A stretch of DNA of 34,871 nucleotides from a bacterium (lineage in GTDB: Bacteria > Krumholzibacteriota > Krumholzibacteriia > LZORAL124-64-63): positions 1 to 34,871 of the forward strand of contig JAAESD010000418.1 of assembly GCA_024229695.1 (NCBI GenBank), written 5' to 3'. The notes under the pieces are model-generated. The model did not search any database, was not told where the DNA came from, and worked only from the letters and a program-made list of their open reading frames with translations. Shown piece after piece: positions 8,189-16,525 of this stretch (position 1 is its first letter; each line of letters begins with the position of its first letter). A program made the translations under genes and the position numbers.

Positions 8189-8772
8189 GCCTGTATTTTC
8201 CAAAACAAAAAAACGTCCCCGCTTTAGCAACAACTGCTGTACTGTTTTTGGATCGCGATGGGGTAATAATCAAAGATTGCAATTACATTTCTGATCCTGA
8301 TTCAGTTGAACTATTGCCGGGAGTTGGAGATGCTCTTGTTAGAGCAGTGAAGGCCGGTTTCAAGCTAGTGATTATTTCCAATCAATCGGGAATTGGTCGA
8401 GGATATTTTTCAGAAGATGACTTCCTGAAAGTGCAGTTACGGCTTGATGAGTTGTTGGCTGAGTATGGAGTGGCTGTTGAAGTAGCTGCATATTGTCCTC
8501 ATGCTCCTGACGATAACTGCAACTGTCGCAAGCCGATGACAGGTTTAGTTGATGAATTGTCTGAGGTGCTGACATGGTCTCCAGAGCAATCAATTATGGT
8601 TGGAGACAAAATCAGTGATGTTGAGTTGGGTATTAATATGGGTGTTGAATCCTGGTTTATTTTTCAAGGATGCAATAGCGAGCCCGATACAAATCTGATT
8701 GCAAAACTAGGCGCTCATAGTGCCATCGACTTATCCGCAGTAGTGGCTGAAATAGTTAGCCAGGAGGGCTAG
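8185..8772 (+). CDS. gmhB: D-glycero-D-manno-heptose 1,7-bisphosphate 7-phosphatase
   Basis: 195 residues, HAD superfamily. The nucleophile motif FLDRDGVI (Asp23, Asp25), the motif II ISNQSGIGRG, and the motif III/IV K-P and MVGDKISDVELG are present. The zinc-binding insert C-P-H-x6-C-x-C-R-K-P, diagnostic for GmhB, is intact. It removes the 7-phosphate on the way to ADP-heptose, the donor for LPS inner core. No gmhA or hldE lies in this window, so the rest of the pathway must be elsewhere. The ATG overlaps the upstream stop (ATGA), and the next gene begins at the following base, so it sits inside a translationally coupled heptosyltransferase cluster. Confidence 0.93.
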   Translation: MSLYFPKQKNVPALATTAVLFLDRDGVIIKDCNYISDPDSVELLPGVGDALVRAVKAGFKLVIISNQSGIGRGYFSEDDFLKVQLRLDELLAEYGVAVEVAAYCPHAPDDNCNCRKPMTGLVDELSEVLTWSPEQSIMVGDKISDVELGINMGVESWFIFQGCNSEPDTNLIAKLGAHSAIDLSAVVAEIVSQEG

Positions 8773-9834
8773 TTGAGTTGGTATCTGAATGGGAAGCCTG
8801 TCAAAAAAGTCCTTGTTTCCCGGTTACGGTATATGGGAGATATTGTAATCTCGACTGTGCTGTTGGACATTCTGAAACAGGGCGACTCTGATTTACAAAT
8901 CGATTACTTGTGTGAGAGCGGATTTGCTCCAATTCTGGGAAAAAAGTCATCTATATCCAACCTCTTGTTATTACAGCGAAACACGTTTGATACTCCCGAT
9001 GAAAAACGATTAAATGTTGCTGAACATTTACCTGCAAATTCATACAATTCTTTACAGTGCATAGCAGAAGTTAGAAAGAACAAATATGATCTTGGTATAG
9101 ACCTTCTGTTCAACTCCAGGAGTGCTATCCTGTTTATGTTGTCTGGTTGCAAGCAGACTATCGCTGGCAGCAAAAGTTGGCGTAAGCATGTTTATACTGA
9201 AACAACCTTGCTGCCAGATGGAAGCAATAAACGTTTCCATGAAATGGCACCTGGAGCAATCGGAGAGAATTTATCACGATTGATTCCTTTGCAGCATGGT
9301 GTAAATCGGAAGCCATTTTTAGACTGGTTTGAAGAAAACATTCACAGCCCACTTCTGCCGGTTATTGACTTGGATTTCAGCAAACCTGTAGAAGAGGAAA
9401 CCATAGTGATAATCCCGGGCGCAACCTGGGCAGCGGAAGAGTGGTCTGTAGAAAACTGGTTGGCATTGATTTCAAGTCTGACTGCAAATCCAAATCTTAA
9501 TATTAAAATAATTTCACCCCCAGCAGGGTCTGGGAAATACAGTGCATTGAATAGTCAAGACAGATGCGTAGTCTTGCCGCCATTGCCTCTGTCTGAAGTG
9601 TTAAGTATCTTGAATTCAAGTTGTCTGGTGATTTCTGTCGATGGGGGATTAATGCATTCAGCGGTGGCTTTGCAGAAACCGACAATCGGATTATTAGGGC
9701 CAACAAACCATGAAATCTGGTTTCCTTATCAAGATGCAGGCCCTTTTGTTTTTGTCGGCAATGAGGATATGAACAGTATATCGGTTGCCGATGTTATCGC
9801 AACAGTAGATGCACTGTTGGGAGAGCAGTCATGA
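8773..9834 (+). CDS. Family 9 glycosyltransferase (heptosyltransferase-like)
   Basis: 353 residues. The TTG start at 8773 directly abuts the gmhB stop, with GGAGG inside the gmhB end (CAGGAGGGC) as ribosome site. The N-terminal VLVSRLRYMGDIVISTVLLDIL carries the conserved G-D. The donor half has IPGATW (a GA-x-W motif typical of GT9) and VDGGLMHSAVALQKPTIG with the conserved Asp, then LLGPTNHEIWFP. Its tail lacks the four-cysteine motif of the WaaF-like neighbour. It probably adds heptose or another nucleotide-activated sugar to an LPS core-like acceptor. The acceptor cannot be read from sequence. Confidence 0.85.
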   Translation: MSWYLNGKPVKKVLVSRLRYMGDIVISTVLLDILKQGDSDLQIDYLCESGFAPILGKKSSISNLLLLQRNTFDTPDEKRLNVAEHLPANSYNSLQCIAEVRKNKYDLGIDLLFNSRSAILFMLSGCKQTIAGSKSWRKHVYTETTLLPDGSNKRFHEMAPGAIGENLSRLIPLQHGVNRKPFLDWFEENIHSPLLPVIDLDFSKPVEEETIVIIPGATWAAEEWSVENWLALISSLTANPNLNIKIISPPAGSGKYSALNSQDRCVVLPPLPLSEVLSILNSSCLVISVDGGLMHSAVALQKPTIGLLGPTNHEIWFPYQDAGPFVFVGNEDMNSISVADVIATVDALLGEQS

Positions 9835-10865
9835 TAACAATCTCCCCAGACCGGATATTGATTATTCGCCGTCAGGCACTTGGGGATACACTTGCAACTT
9901 TACCTGCAATCACTCAATTAAGAGAGCTGTTTGGCAGAGCAAGAATCGATCTGATAGTTGATGATTCATTTGCACATTTCATCGATGAATCATTTACAGG
10001 AGTTAATGTCCTCCCATATCCTGGGTCAATCCGGAATTGGCCACAATTCATTCGCAGTCAAAATTACGATATAGTTATTGATTACCTGGGCTTTGCCAGG
10101 ACTGCATTTTGGACTTTCTATTCTGGTGCATCAATTCGAGTTGGGTACAACGTTCGTTTCCGTAAATGGGCATACAACTATCGTGTCGATCGTGAGCAGA
10201 TTGATAATCGACTTCTATATCAATTTGCCGGTGAAAGTTTCATCGATTTGACACGCCTGTTTTGCAAATATGCTGAGCCGTGGGAACATGAGACTGTATC
10301 AGATGTTACTTCTGCAAAAAGCGATAGTTACCAGAGTTGGGAATCATCATTCTTTAGCGAGTCAACCCAGTACATAGGTGTGTCATTAAGTGCTACAGGA
10401 AGCTCAAGAGCCTGGCATGGGGAAAATGCTGGCCAATTATTTGAGCTCTTAGCTGAATCAGGTTTGAAAGCTTTTTTGATTCCGGGTCCATCAGACAATG
10501 AAATTGTCAAGTCTGTGCTTGGTCATAATAGTAATGTTGTAGTTGCCCCTGATACTAACCTGGCCGAACTGAAATCACTTTTAAGCAAGATCGATCTGCT
10601 GATTTCAACTGATAACGGGACCAGACATGTTGCGATGTTAGTGGATAAACCAACACTGACAATGTTTGGTCCAACAGACTCTGGTGGATGGAATCGGAAA
10701 CATTTTAAGAACGGTATTGTAAAAAACCATGTTTCGTGTTCACCTTGTAATTTGTGGGAATGCAATGTTGACGGGCATCCATGTATGGAAGAACTGACTG
10801 CGAATCAGGTCTTTGATAAAGCGAAAGAGATGCTTACAACTTTTGAAGTGAGGGGCAGTGTTTAA
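9831..10865 (+). CDS. Family 9 glycosyltransferase (heptosyltransferase-like)
   Basis: 344 residues. It starts with an ATGA overlap with the previous gene. N-terminal ILIIRRQALGDTLATLPAI is a textbook GT9 acceptor-side motif. The donor side has STDNGTRHVAMLVDKPTLTMFGPTD with the conserved Asp, but Asn-Gly-Thr replaces the usual Ser/Thr-Gly. The tail has the four-cysteine pattern CSPC-x4-C-x6-C, as in the WaaF-like protein 2.7 kb upstream. Fourth and last GT9 member of the cluster. Eight bases overlap with the next gene. Confidence 0.85.
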   Translation: MITISPDRILIIRRQALGDTLATLPAITQLRELFGRARIDLIVDDSFAHFIDESFTGVNVLPYPGSIRNWPQFIRSQNYDIVIDYLGFARTAFWTFYSGASIRVGYNVRFRKWAYNYRVDREQIDNRLLYQFAGESFIDLTRLFCKYAEPWEHETVSDVTSAKSDSYQSWESSFFSESTQYIGVSLSATGSSRAWHGENAGQLFELLAESGLKAFLIPGPSDNEIVKSVLGHNSNVVVAPDTNLAELKSLLSKIDLLISTDNGTRHVAMLVDKPTLTMFGPTDSGGWNRKHFKNGIVKNHVSCSPCNLWECNVDGHPCMEELTANQVFDKAKEMLTTFEVRGSV

Positions 10866-11589
10866 ATATCTGGCAACGATGATTCTCTGCATATCAACTA
10901 CTCTGCCAACCGGGGCAGTTGAGGTCCCTTGGGGTGTTGGGGAGAAACTGGATTATTCAATTGATTACGGTCTTGTTAATGCCGGAAGCGCTGAGCTATC
11001 GGTAAGTAAAATAGTTGAGCACAATGGTCACCCTTGCTGGAAAGCAGAGAGTAGAATCAGAAGTAACAGGGTATTTTCTGCTTTTTTCTCAGTACGCGAC
11101 AAGGCTGTTTCCTATATAGACATAGATGATTTGCATACCAGGTTTTTCAGTAAAAGGTTGCGAGAAGGTGATTATAGGAAAAATATTGTCATCGATTTTG
11201 ACAGGGATGCAGGCGTAGCGAGATATCTTGATGGTCGGGAAACTGAAATTAAGTCGGAAATACACGATGTTTTGTCGGCTACATATTTTGTGCGGACAAT
11301 GGACTTGCATTTGGGTCAAAGACTGTTGTTAACTACACACAGTTCTCGCAAGAATTATGAGCTGGAAGTTGTTGTGGTTGGTCGAGAATCTGTTACAGTC
11401 CCAGCAGGTACTTTTGATTGCTGGGTAGTGGAACCTGAATTTGCAGGAGAAGGTCTTTTCTCTTATGAAGGGAAAATTACGATTTGGATTTCAGATGACG
11501 AATTGCGAATTCCGGTAATGACCAAGACAAAAGTAAAAGTTGGTGCAATTACTGCTTCATTGCAGAGCTATACAATCGGAGCAAAATAG
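10858..11589 (+). CDS. Exported DUF3108-domain protein
   Basis: 243 residues, GTG start at 10858 overlapping the upstream stop. A hydrophobic N-terminus (about residues 4-18) followed by TGAVEVPW suggests a cleaved signal peptide, so the protein is probably periplasmic. Mature segments match what I know of DUF3108: G-E-x-L-x-Y-x-I-x-x-G-x-x-x-A-G near the start, then W-K-A-x-S, F-S-V-R-D, and VPAGTFDCWVVEP in the second half. DUF3108 proteins are predicted all-beta envelope proteins often found beside LPS or cell-envelope genes; no activity is established. It lies inside the glycosyltransferase run, pointing to an envelope-maturation role, but this is inference. Confidence 0.75.
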   Translation: MFKYLATMILCISTTLPTGAVEVPWGVGEKLDYSIDYGLVNAGSAELSVSKIVEHNGHPCWKAESRIRSNRVFSAFFSVRDKAVSYIDIDDLHTRFFSKRLREGDYRKNIVIDFDRDAGVARYLDGRETEIKSEIHDVLSATYFVRTMDLHLGQRLLLTTHSSRKNYELEVVVVGRESVTVPAGTFDCWVVEPEFAGEGLFSYEGKITIWISDDELRIPVMTKTKVKVGAITASLQSYTIGAK

Positions 11590-13146
11590 ATGAGGTCCGA
11601 AAATGTAGTCTCACAGCATCACCAGCAGTGGTCACTGAAAAACAGTTTTTACCTGTTATCAATAATTCTGTTGGGATCTTTATTAAGATTTATCCATTTA
11701 GGTAATTTACCGATGTGGGTTGATGAGTATGCATTATGGAAAATCTGTAATCCTGGCCCGGGTCATTCATTTATAGAGCAACTTCTGGATAATTATCAGA
11801 GTCCACTGTTTATGATAGCAATCTGGAACTCAGTACAGGGGGTTGTTGCAGAGTGGCAGATGCGATTGCCATCTGTAATTGCAGGCATTATTACCATCCC
11901 TTTGATATTTATATTGGCAACAGATCTATTTGACAGGCGATCTGGTTGGATTGCAGCATTTCTGACAGCTATTTCACCATTCCATATCTGGTACTCGCAA
12001 GATGGTCGTGGTTACTCATTTATGATTCTCTTTGCTGCTTGTGCAACATTGCTGCTTTTCAAGCTGATAAGAAAAAAGCTGTCGCTGAAATATTATTTTC
12101 TTTATGGGCTTACTCTGGCGCTGATGGTACTAAGCAATCAAAGTGCTATGTTTCTTATCGTCGCACATATTCTGGTTATTGCTCTCTTTAGTTTTCCAAC
12201 TTCCAGAACACAGTTCTTGCATTGGATTGCTGCATTCACATTTGCTCTGATACTTGTTTCACCATGGCTGTTGAAGGCATTTGGAATTATTGAATTTGGC
12301 AGAGCACTACCTGGAGCAAATTCCGATGAAGTACTACGCGGAGCCGGCAATTTTTCCTTGATGGGCATTCCGTTTGCCTTGCACTCCTTGTTTTATGGTT
12401 TCAGTATTGGGCCAACACTGTTTGAACTGCACCGACCAGACAGGATCGCATCGGTGATAGCAAATCTTTCAATTTTGATTCCATCAACTCTGTTGGCAAT
12501 TATCATATTTACCAGAGGTATCATTGCCAGTAAGCGTAGAAACATTGCCCTGGTAATCATATGTGTTCCGTTGTTACTGCTGATATTTATATCGATAAAG
12601 AATATAAAAGTTTTCAATCCAAGGTATCTTGCTTCTGTTTTTCCAGTGTTTATTTCACTGGCTGCTTATGGTCTATCATCGTTTAAATTGCGTGCCAGAG
12701 CTGTTATGGGAGTCATATTAATTGCTCTATTTATGTTGTCACTTTTCGGGTATTACTTTGATAGGGAGTATAACAAGCGAGATATATGCGCTGCGACCAG
12801 ATTTGTCTCTGAAAGATCAGATACGGAAGATGTGATTATCGTCCCAATTTCCCCCGGACTATTTGAGCTTTATTACAAAGGTTCTGGGGAAGTGGAATCT
12901 GTGTGGGATCCACCAGTTATAAACTCAAAAGCTGAAGCAGTTGAAGTCATTTCAATTCTTGTGGAAGACCATGATTTTGTTTGGCTGATAGACATCAATA
13001 ACTGGCAAAAAGACCCAAACCAGTATATGGTGGAAGTTGTTCGTGAATTAGGGTCTGTTACTTCCGAGTTGTCCTATCAGGATGTCACCGTTATTGGTGT
13101 AGAACTTTCAAGTAGTGTAAACGGAGTCCCATCTAGAGATGAGTAA
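11590..13146 (+). CDS. GT39-like multi-pass membrane glycosyltransferase (ArnT/PMT superfamily)
   Basis: 518 residues, ATG directly after the previous stop. A first membrane segment (about 20-34) leads into L-P-x-W-V-D-E-Y with Asp45-Glu46, the usual acidic catalytic pair in the first extracytoplasmic loop of GT-C enzymes. About ten further hydrophobic segments follow. The loop S-P-F-H-I-W-Y-S-Q-D-G-R-G-Y is the classical PMT_2/GT39 signature (S-P-x-x-x-x-x-x-x-x-R-x-Y). The C-terminal third (from about residue 405) is soluble and presumably periplasmic. Relatives move a sugar from a polyprenyl-phosphate donor to lipid A, glycan or protein on the outer face of the inner membrane. The acceptor here is unknown; the genomic context suggests LPS or a surface polysaccharide. 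Confidence 0.8.
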   Translation: MRSENVVSQHHQQWSLKNSFYLLSIILLGSLLRFIHLGNLPMWVDEYALWKICNPGPGHSFIEQLLDNYQSPLFMIAIWNSVQGVVAEWQMRLPSVIAGIITIPLIFILATDLFDRRSGWIAAFLTAISPFHIWYSQDGRGYSFMILFAACATLLLFKLIRKKLSLKYYFLYGLTLALMVLSNQSAMFLIVAHILVIALFSFPTSRTQFLHWIAAFTFALILVSPWLLKAFGIIEFGRALPGANSDEVLRGAGNFSLMGIPFALHSLFYGFSIGPTLFELHRPDRIASVIANLSILIPSTLLAIIIFTRGIIASKRRNIALVIICVPLLLLIFISIKNIKVFNPRYLASVFPVFISLAAYGLSSFKLRARAVMGVILIALFMLSLFGYYFDREYNKRDICAATRFVSERSDTEDVIIVPISPGLFELYYKGSGEVESVWDPPVINSKAEAVEVISILVEDHDFVWLIDINNWQKDPNQYMVEVVRELGSVTSELSYQDVTVIGVELSSSVNGVPSRDE

Positions 13147-13840
13147 GAAGAAAATCGATTCAAATGCATATGGTAGTCTGGAAGGATATCTGGACTTCAT
13201 TTCAGGCGACCCTGATGGTCCAACACCAGAAGGGTCTTCTGCTTTTACTTTTGCTAAAAGAGTTGTTGATATTGCGGGTGCCCTTGTTGGCGTTCTGATG
13301 ATGATACCATTATTCCCGTTCCTGGCGTTGATGATAAAACTGGATTCTTCAGGTCCACTACTTTTCAAGCAACGACGTGTCGGCAAAAATGGTGAATATT
13401 TTGATTGTTATAAGTTCAGATCAATGATCTCCGATGCAGAGTTGATCAAAGATGAACTTTCGCATCTGAATGAAGCATCTGGAGCTGCATTCAAGATTCA
13501 GAATGACCCCCGAATTACGAGTGTAGGCAGGTTTATCAGACGTAGCAGTCTTGACGAATTCCCTCAGTTGCTGAATGTACTGAAAGGTGATATGTCAATT
13601 GTCGGGCCGCGTCCACAAATACCGTCTGAGGTAAAAGAGTACACTCCTCGGCATGCCAGAAGGTTGCTTGTTACCCCTGGACTTACTTGCGTGTGGCAGG
13701 TCTCTGGCCGGAGCCAACTTGATTTTGATGAGTGGATGGAACTTGATATTGAATATGTCCAGAAGAGGGGCTTTCAGTACGAACTGTGGATATTATCTCG
13801 TACAATTCCTGCAGTGATTGAACGAAAGGGTGCGTACTAA
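13139..13840 (+). CDS. Polyprenyl-phosphate phosphoglycosyl transferase (bacterial sugar transferase)
   Basis: 233 residues, the small monotopic form without the multi-TM N-terminal half of WbaP/WcaJ. A re-entrant hydrophobic segment (about 46-66) precedes GPLLFKQRRVGKNGEYFDCYKFRSM. The catalytic Asp139-Glu140 pair lies in SLDEFPQLLNVLKGDMSIVGPRP, and the late VTPGLTCVWQVSGRS block is complete. The enzyme transfers a sugar-1-phosphate from a UDP-sugar to undecaprenyl phosphate, the first membrane step of O-antigen, capsule or glycoprotein-glycan assembly. The first 35 residues are a hydrophilic extension of no known meaning. The ATG overlaps the upstream stop by 8 bases, so it is translationally coupled to the GT39-like gene. 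The sugar specificity cannot be read. Confidence 0.9.
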   Translation: MSKKKIDSNAYGSLEGYLDFISGDPDGPTPEGSSAFTFAKRVVDIAGALVGVLMMIPLFPFLALMIKLDSSGPLLFKQRRVGKNGEYFDCYKFRSMISDAELIKDELSHLNEASGAAFKIQNDPRITSVGRFIRRSSLDEFPQLLNVLKGDMSIVGPRPQIPSEVKEYTPRHARRLLVTPGLTCVWQVSGRSQLDFDEWMELDIEYVQKRGFQYELWILSRTIPAVIERKGAY

Positions 13841-13841
13841 A

Positions 13842-14771
13842 ATGGACTATGTAAATGCTCTGAAATCAGAACCTTTATCATTCATGCTGATCGAAGTGTT
13901 TACAGATAAAGTTTTTGGTGGTAGCAAGCTCACTTTTTTCCCCTTTGCTGAGAAAATGTCTCACTCTTTAATGCAATCTATTGCCAAGGAGATGGGCTCA
14001 GGGGAAACGGCTTTTGCTGAGATATCAGATAACGGAACAGGTGTTATCCATCTGTTTACACCGTTGGCAAGTATACCTGCTACCGACCTAGCTCTAATAG
14101 GTGCAACCTGCGCCGTTGATGAACTCGGTTTATTGGCTGACTCTACTGGTTTCAAATGGCAGAGCGATGATGGCGAACATTCTGTAAAAATTGAAGAAAC
14201 TGAATCTGGCAAGAGATACAGCACATCCCATCTCAAGGCTGATTTTATAGGACAGTATTACAAACGAGCAACAGTGGCAAAAGCACTTGGTCTGGTGGAG
14301 CAGGATATTTCCATCACCGGTTTACCATGTGAGATTGTTTCAACTGCCCTGCCCATCCATATTGTCCCTGTTGGAACATTGGCTGCTGTTGAAAAAATCT
14401 CTATCAAACATAGTGCGTGTCGTGATATTGTCGAAGACCTTGGATTTGGCGATATGTTTGTTTTTGTCTGTGATAGTGAAAACCCTGGTGTCGATATACA
14501 TTGTCGATTCTTTGCTCATGGCTTCGGGATTCCGGAAGACCCCGCCAGTGGAACTGCCTGTTCTGCACTTATGGCGTATCTGGTGAAGCACAGACTGGTG
14601 GCAACGGCATCTGATGTACATATTACCTGCGAGCAAGGCATGGAAATTGGTCGACCCAGCAAGTTGTATTTGTCTGCTAAAATTGTTAGTGGAGAGGCAA
14701 GCGAAATTGGTGTTGGTGGAGAATGTGTTGTTGTCGGTTTTGGCAAACTCACTTCTATAATAAGTCCCTAA
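13842..14771 (+). CDS. PhzF-family isomerase/epimerase-like protein
   Basis: 309 residues from the ATG at 13842, two bases after the upstream stop. An in-frame TTG at 13818 would overlap the sugar transferase. PhzF features: the opening I-E-V-F-T-D-K-V-F-G-G strand, the catalytic Glu55 in GSGETAF, IHLFTPLASIPATD, and in the second half FAHGFGIPEDPASGTACSALMAYL, the family's E-D-P-A-S/T-G motif. The usual G-N-P-A-x-V at the start is replaced by G-G-S-K-L-T. Members catalyse proton shifts on small carboxylic substrates (phenazine synthesis, diaminopimelate epimerase-like fold), and most are uncharacterised. Its presence at the end of an envelope-glycan run is odd. No phenazine genes are nearby. 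Confidence 0.8.
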   Translation: MDYVNALKSEPLSFMLIEVFTDKVFGGSKLTFFPFAEKMSHSLMQSIAKEMGSGETAFAEISDNGTGVIHLFTPLASIPATDLALIGATCAVDELGLLADSTGFKWQSDDGEHSVKIEETESGKRYSTSHLKADFIGQYYKRATVAKALGLVEQDISITGLPCEIVSTALPIHIVPVGTLAAVEKISIKHSACRDIVEDLGFGDMFVFVCDSENPGVDIHCRFFAHGFGIPEDPASGTACSALMAYLVKHRLVATASDVHITCEQGMEIGRPSKLYLSAKIVSGEASEIGVGGECVVVGFGKLTSIISP

Positions 14772-14796
14772 ATGTTTAATTCAACAGGAGTAATCG

Positions 14797-16428
14797 ATGG
14801 CTAACTCTGCAGGACTCGCGCCAGAAATGCGTGAGATGTTCATTCAAACAATGAAACAAGTTTTTGATAGAGATCTTCCGGAAAGCAAACTACTTGAACT
14901 GGATGCTGCTGACGAATGCCCAGTGGACTTCGTAAAGACACTTTTGTCTCCTGAAGTTGGTTTGCATCTCGTTTTCTTACCAGAGGAAGCAGGCGGACTT
15001 GGTGGCGGTGCAATGGACATTGCCCGAGTGTCTGAAGAGATGGCAAAAATCGATCTTGGTGTTGCAACTGCATTTCTGGCCATCAGTCTTGGCACAGATC
15101 CGATAATCGTCGGCGGAACTCCTGATCAGAAACAATACTGGCTTTCACGTATCGCTGCTGAAGGTTTGATTGTTGCATATGGTGTAACTGAACCTGCAGC
15201 AGGTAGCAACGTGGCAGCAATCGAAACCAGAGCCGATCGTATCCTGGATGACGATGGCAACATCACACATTACAAAATCAATGGCACAAAACAGTTCATT
15301 TCCAATGGAGCAATAGCTCAACTTTACACCATCCTTGCGAAAACTCCTGAAGGACCAAGTTTCTTCTGTGTTGAAACTGGAACTGAAGGGTTGCAGGCAG
15401 GCAAACATGAAGATAAACATGGTATTCGTGCTTCAGACACAGCCGGAGTTGTTCTGGAAGACGTTGTGGTCCCTGTTGAAAATCTGATTGGTGGTATTGA
15501 GGGTGTCGGATTGAAGCAAGCCAATGCTGTCTTTGGTTACACTCGGTTAATGGTTGGCGCTTTTGGCCTTGGTGCTGGACAAGCTGCAATCGATAAAGCT
15601 CTGGCTTATGCCAAGGAACGAATTCAGTTTGGTTCTGCACTTGTGGAAAAAGAAGGTTACATGGCCAAGTTGATTACTCGCAACTGGCTTAAGCTTGAAG
15701 CTTGCCGGGCATACAGTGAAGAAGTTGCTGCACGAATAGACAACGGTGAAGATGGACTTCAGGTCGAAGGTGCGGTGGCTAAATACTGGAGCACAGAAAT
15801 TGGAAATTCCACTGCTGACGACGCAATCCAGGCTCTTGGTGGTTACGGATACACTAGAGAGTACATGATTGAAAAGATTCGACGGGACGTTCGGATTACA
15901 ACTATCTATGAAGGAACCAGTGAGATTCTGCAAAGTGTAATCGGGATGAATCGTTGGAAAGAAACTGTTCGCTCAAAAGGGGATTTCTATTCCTCCATGG
16001 CTAATGGAATGGTAGAGCTTGAATCAGAATGTGATTCAGTTGGTGCTGATATTGCCGCAACTGCATTACGCGATTTAAATAGCATTATTCAGTTTTGCCA
16101 TGCGAATAAATCCATTCGCAGACAACCAATTATGTTCCGACTGGCTGATTTGATGACACAGTGCGAATTGGCTTCCGCGTTTTGTAAGAAAGCTGCTGTG
16201 AAAATTGAAACGGATGCTCATTTTGCACCGATGGCTCGCTGCTTTGCCCGTAATACTCTAGCAGATGTATATGCTGGTGCGGCTGAATGTTGTGTCGGCT
16301 ATGTTGTCGAAGATGATTCAGCCAGCGAATTTCTGACTGGTCTTGAGTCAGCTGATCCAATGTTGGCCAACGCTGATCAGTTGAATGATATACAACTGGT
16401 TTCAACCTGGTTGCGCGAAAAGGACTGA
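14797..16428 (+). CDS. Acyl-CoA dehydrogenase with C-terminal helical extension
   Basis: 543 residues; an AGGAG site lies 7 bases before the ATG. The three standard ACAD domains span about residues 20-385. FAD/substrate signature segments include VAYGVTEPAAGSN, KINGTKQFISNG, R-x-Q-F-G and QALGGYGYTREY. The catalytic base is Glu372 in IYEGTSEI, in the position shared by short/medium- and very-long-chain dehydrogenases. A further 150 residues, mostly helical, follow, resembling in position the extra C-terminal domain of VLCAD/ACAD9-type enzymes, which can aid membrane association. The reaction is alpha,beta-dehydrogenation of acyl-CoA with electrons passed to ETF. Substrate chain length is not readable. 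It is the last gene of the long unit that starts at hsp20; a terminator lies about 100 bases downstream. Confidence 0.92.
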   Translation: MANSAGLAPEMREMFIQTMKQVFDRDLPESKLLELDAADECPVDFVKTLLSPEVGLHLVFLPEEAGGLGGGAMDIARVSEEMAKIDLGVATAFLAISLGTDPIIVGGTPDQKQYWLSRIAAEGLIVAYGVTEPAAGSNVAAIETRADRILDDDGNITHYKINGTKQFISNGAIAQLYTILAKTPEGPSFFCVETGTEGLQAGKHEDKHGIRASDTAGVVLEDVVVPVENLIGGIEGVGLKQANAVFGYTRLMVGAFGLGAGQAAIDKALAYAKERIQFGSALVEKEGYMAKLITRNWLKLEACRAYSEEVAARIDNGEDGLQVEGAVAKYWSTEIGNSTADDAIQALGGYGYTREYMIEKIRRDVRITTIYEGTSEILQSVIGMNRWKETVRSKGDFYSSMANGMVELESECDSVGADIAATALRDLNSIIQFCHANKSIRRQPIMFRLADLMTQCELASAFCKKAAVKIETDAHFAPMARCFARNTLADVYAGAAECCVGYVVEDDSASEFLTGLESADPMLANADQLNDIQLVSTWLREKD

Positions 16429-16449
16429 TTAAATAGTGAATCAGAAGCA

Positions 16450-16464
16450 ATGTTCACTGAACAT
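16450..16464. promoter_or_regulatory. Perfect 15-bp palindrome (operator-like)
   Basis: ATGTTCA-C-TGAACAT, 7-bp arms around one central base, 22 bases after the acyl-CoA dehydrogenase stop. It could be a repressor site or a small RNA hairpin. It does not match the CTGT-N8-ACAG or CGAAC-N4-GTTCG LexA boxes. Confidence 0.35.
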
Positions 16465-16480
16465 GAATACCAACTGCAAC

Positions 16481-16499
16481 ACAGTTGATAATCAACAGT
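16481..16499. promoter_or_regulatory. Imperfect 19-bp dyad (operator-like)
   Basis: AC-A-GTTGA-TAA-TCAAC-A-GT; every position pairs except the third from each end. It lies 16 bases after the 15-bp palindrome and 26 bases before the terminator stem, in a non-coding leader. Confidence 0.3.
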
Positions 16500-16525
16500 T
16501 CATAAAGTCCATTGCCGATAAAATT

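Noticed and set aside
15145..16450. Several minus-strand frames opposite the acyl-CoA dehydrogenase
   Set aside because: They lack domain signatures, overlap one another in different frames, and the plus-strand enzyme accounts for the coding signal.
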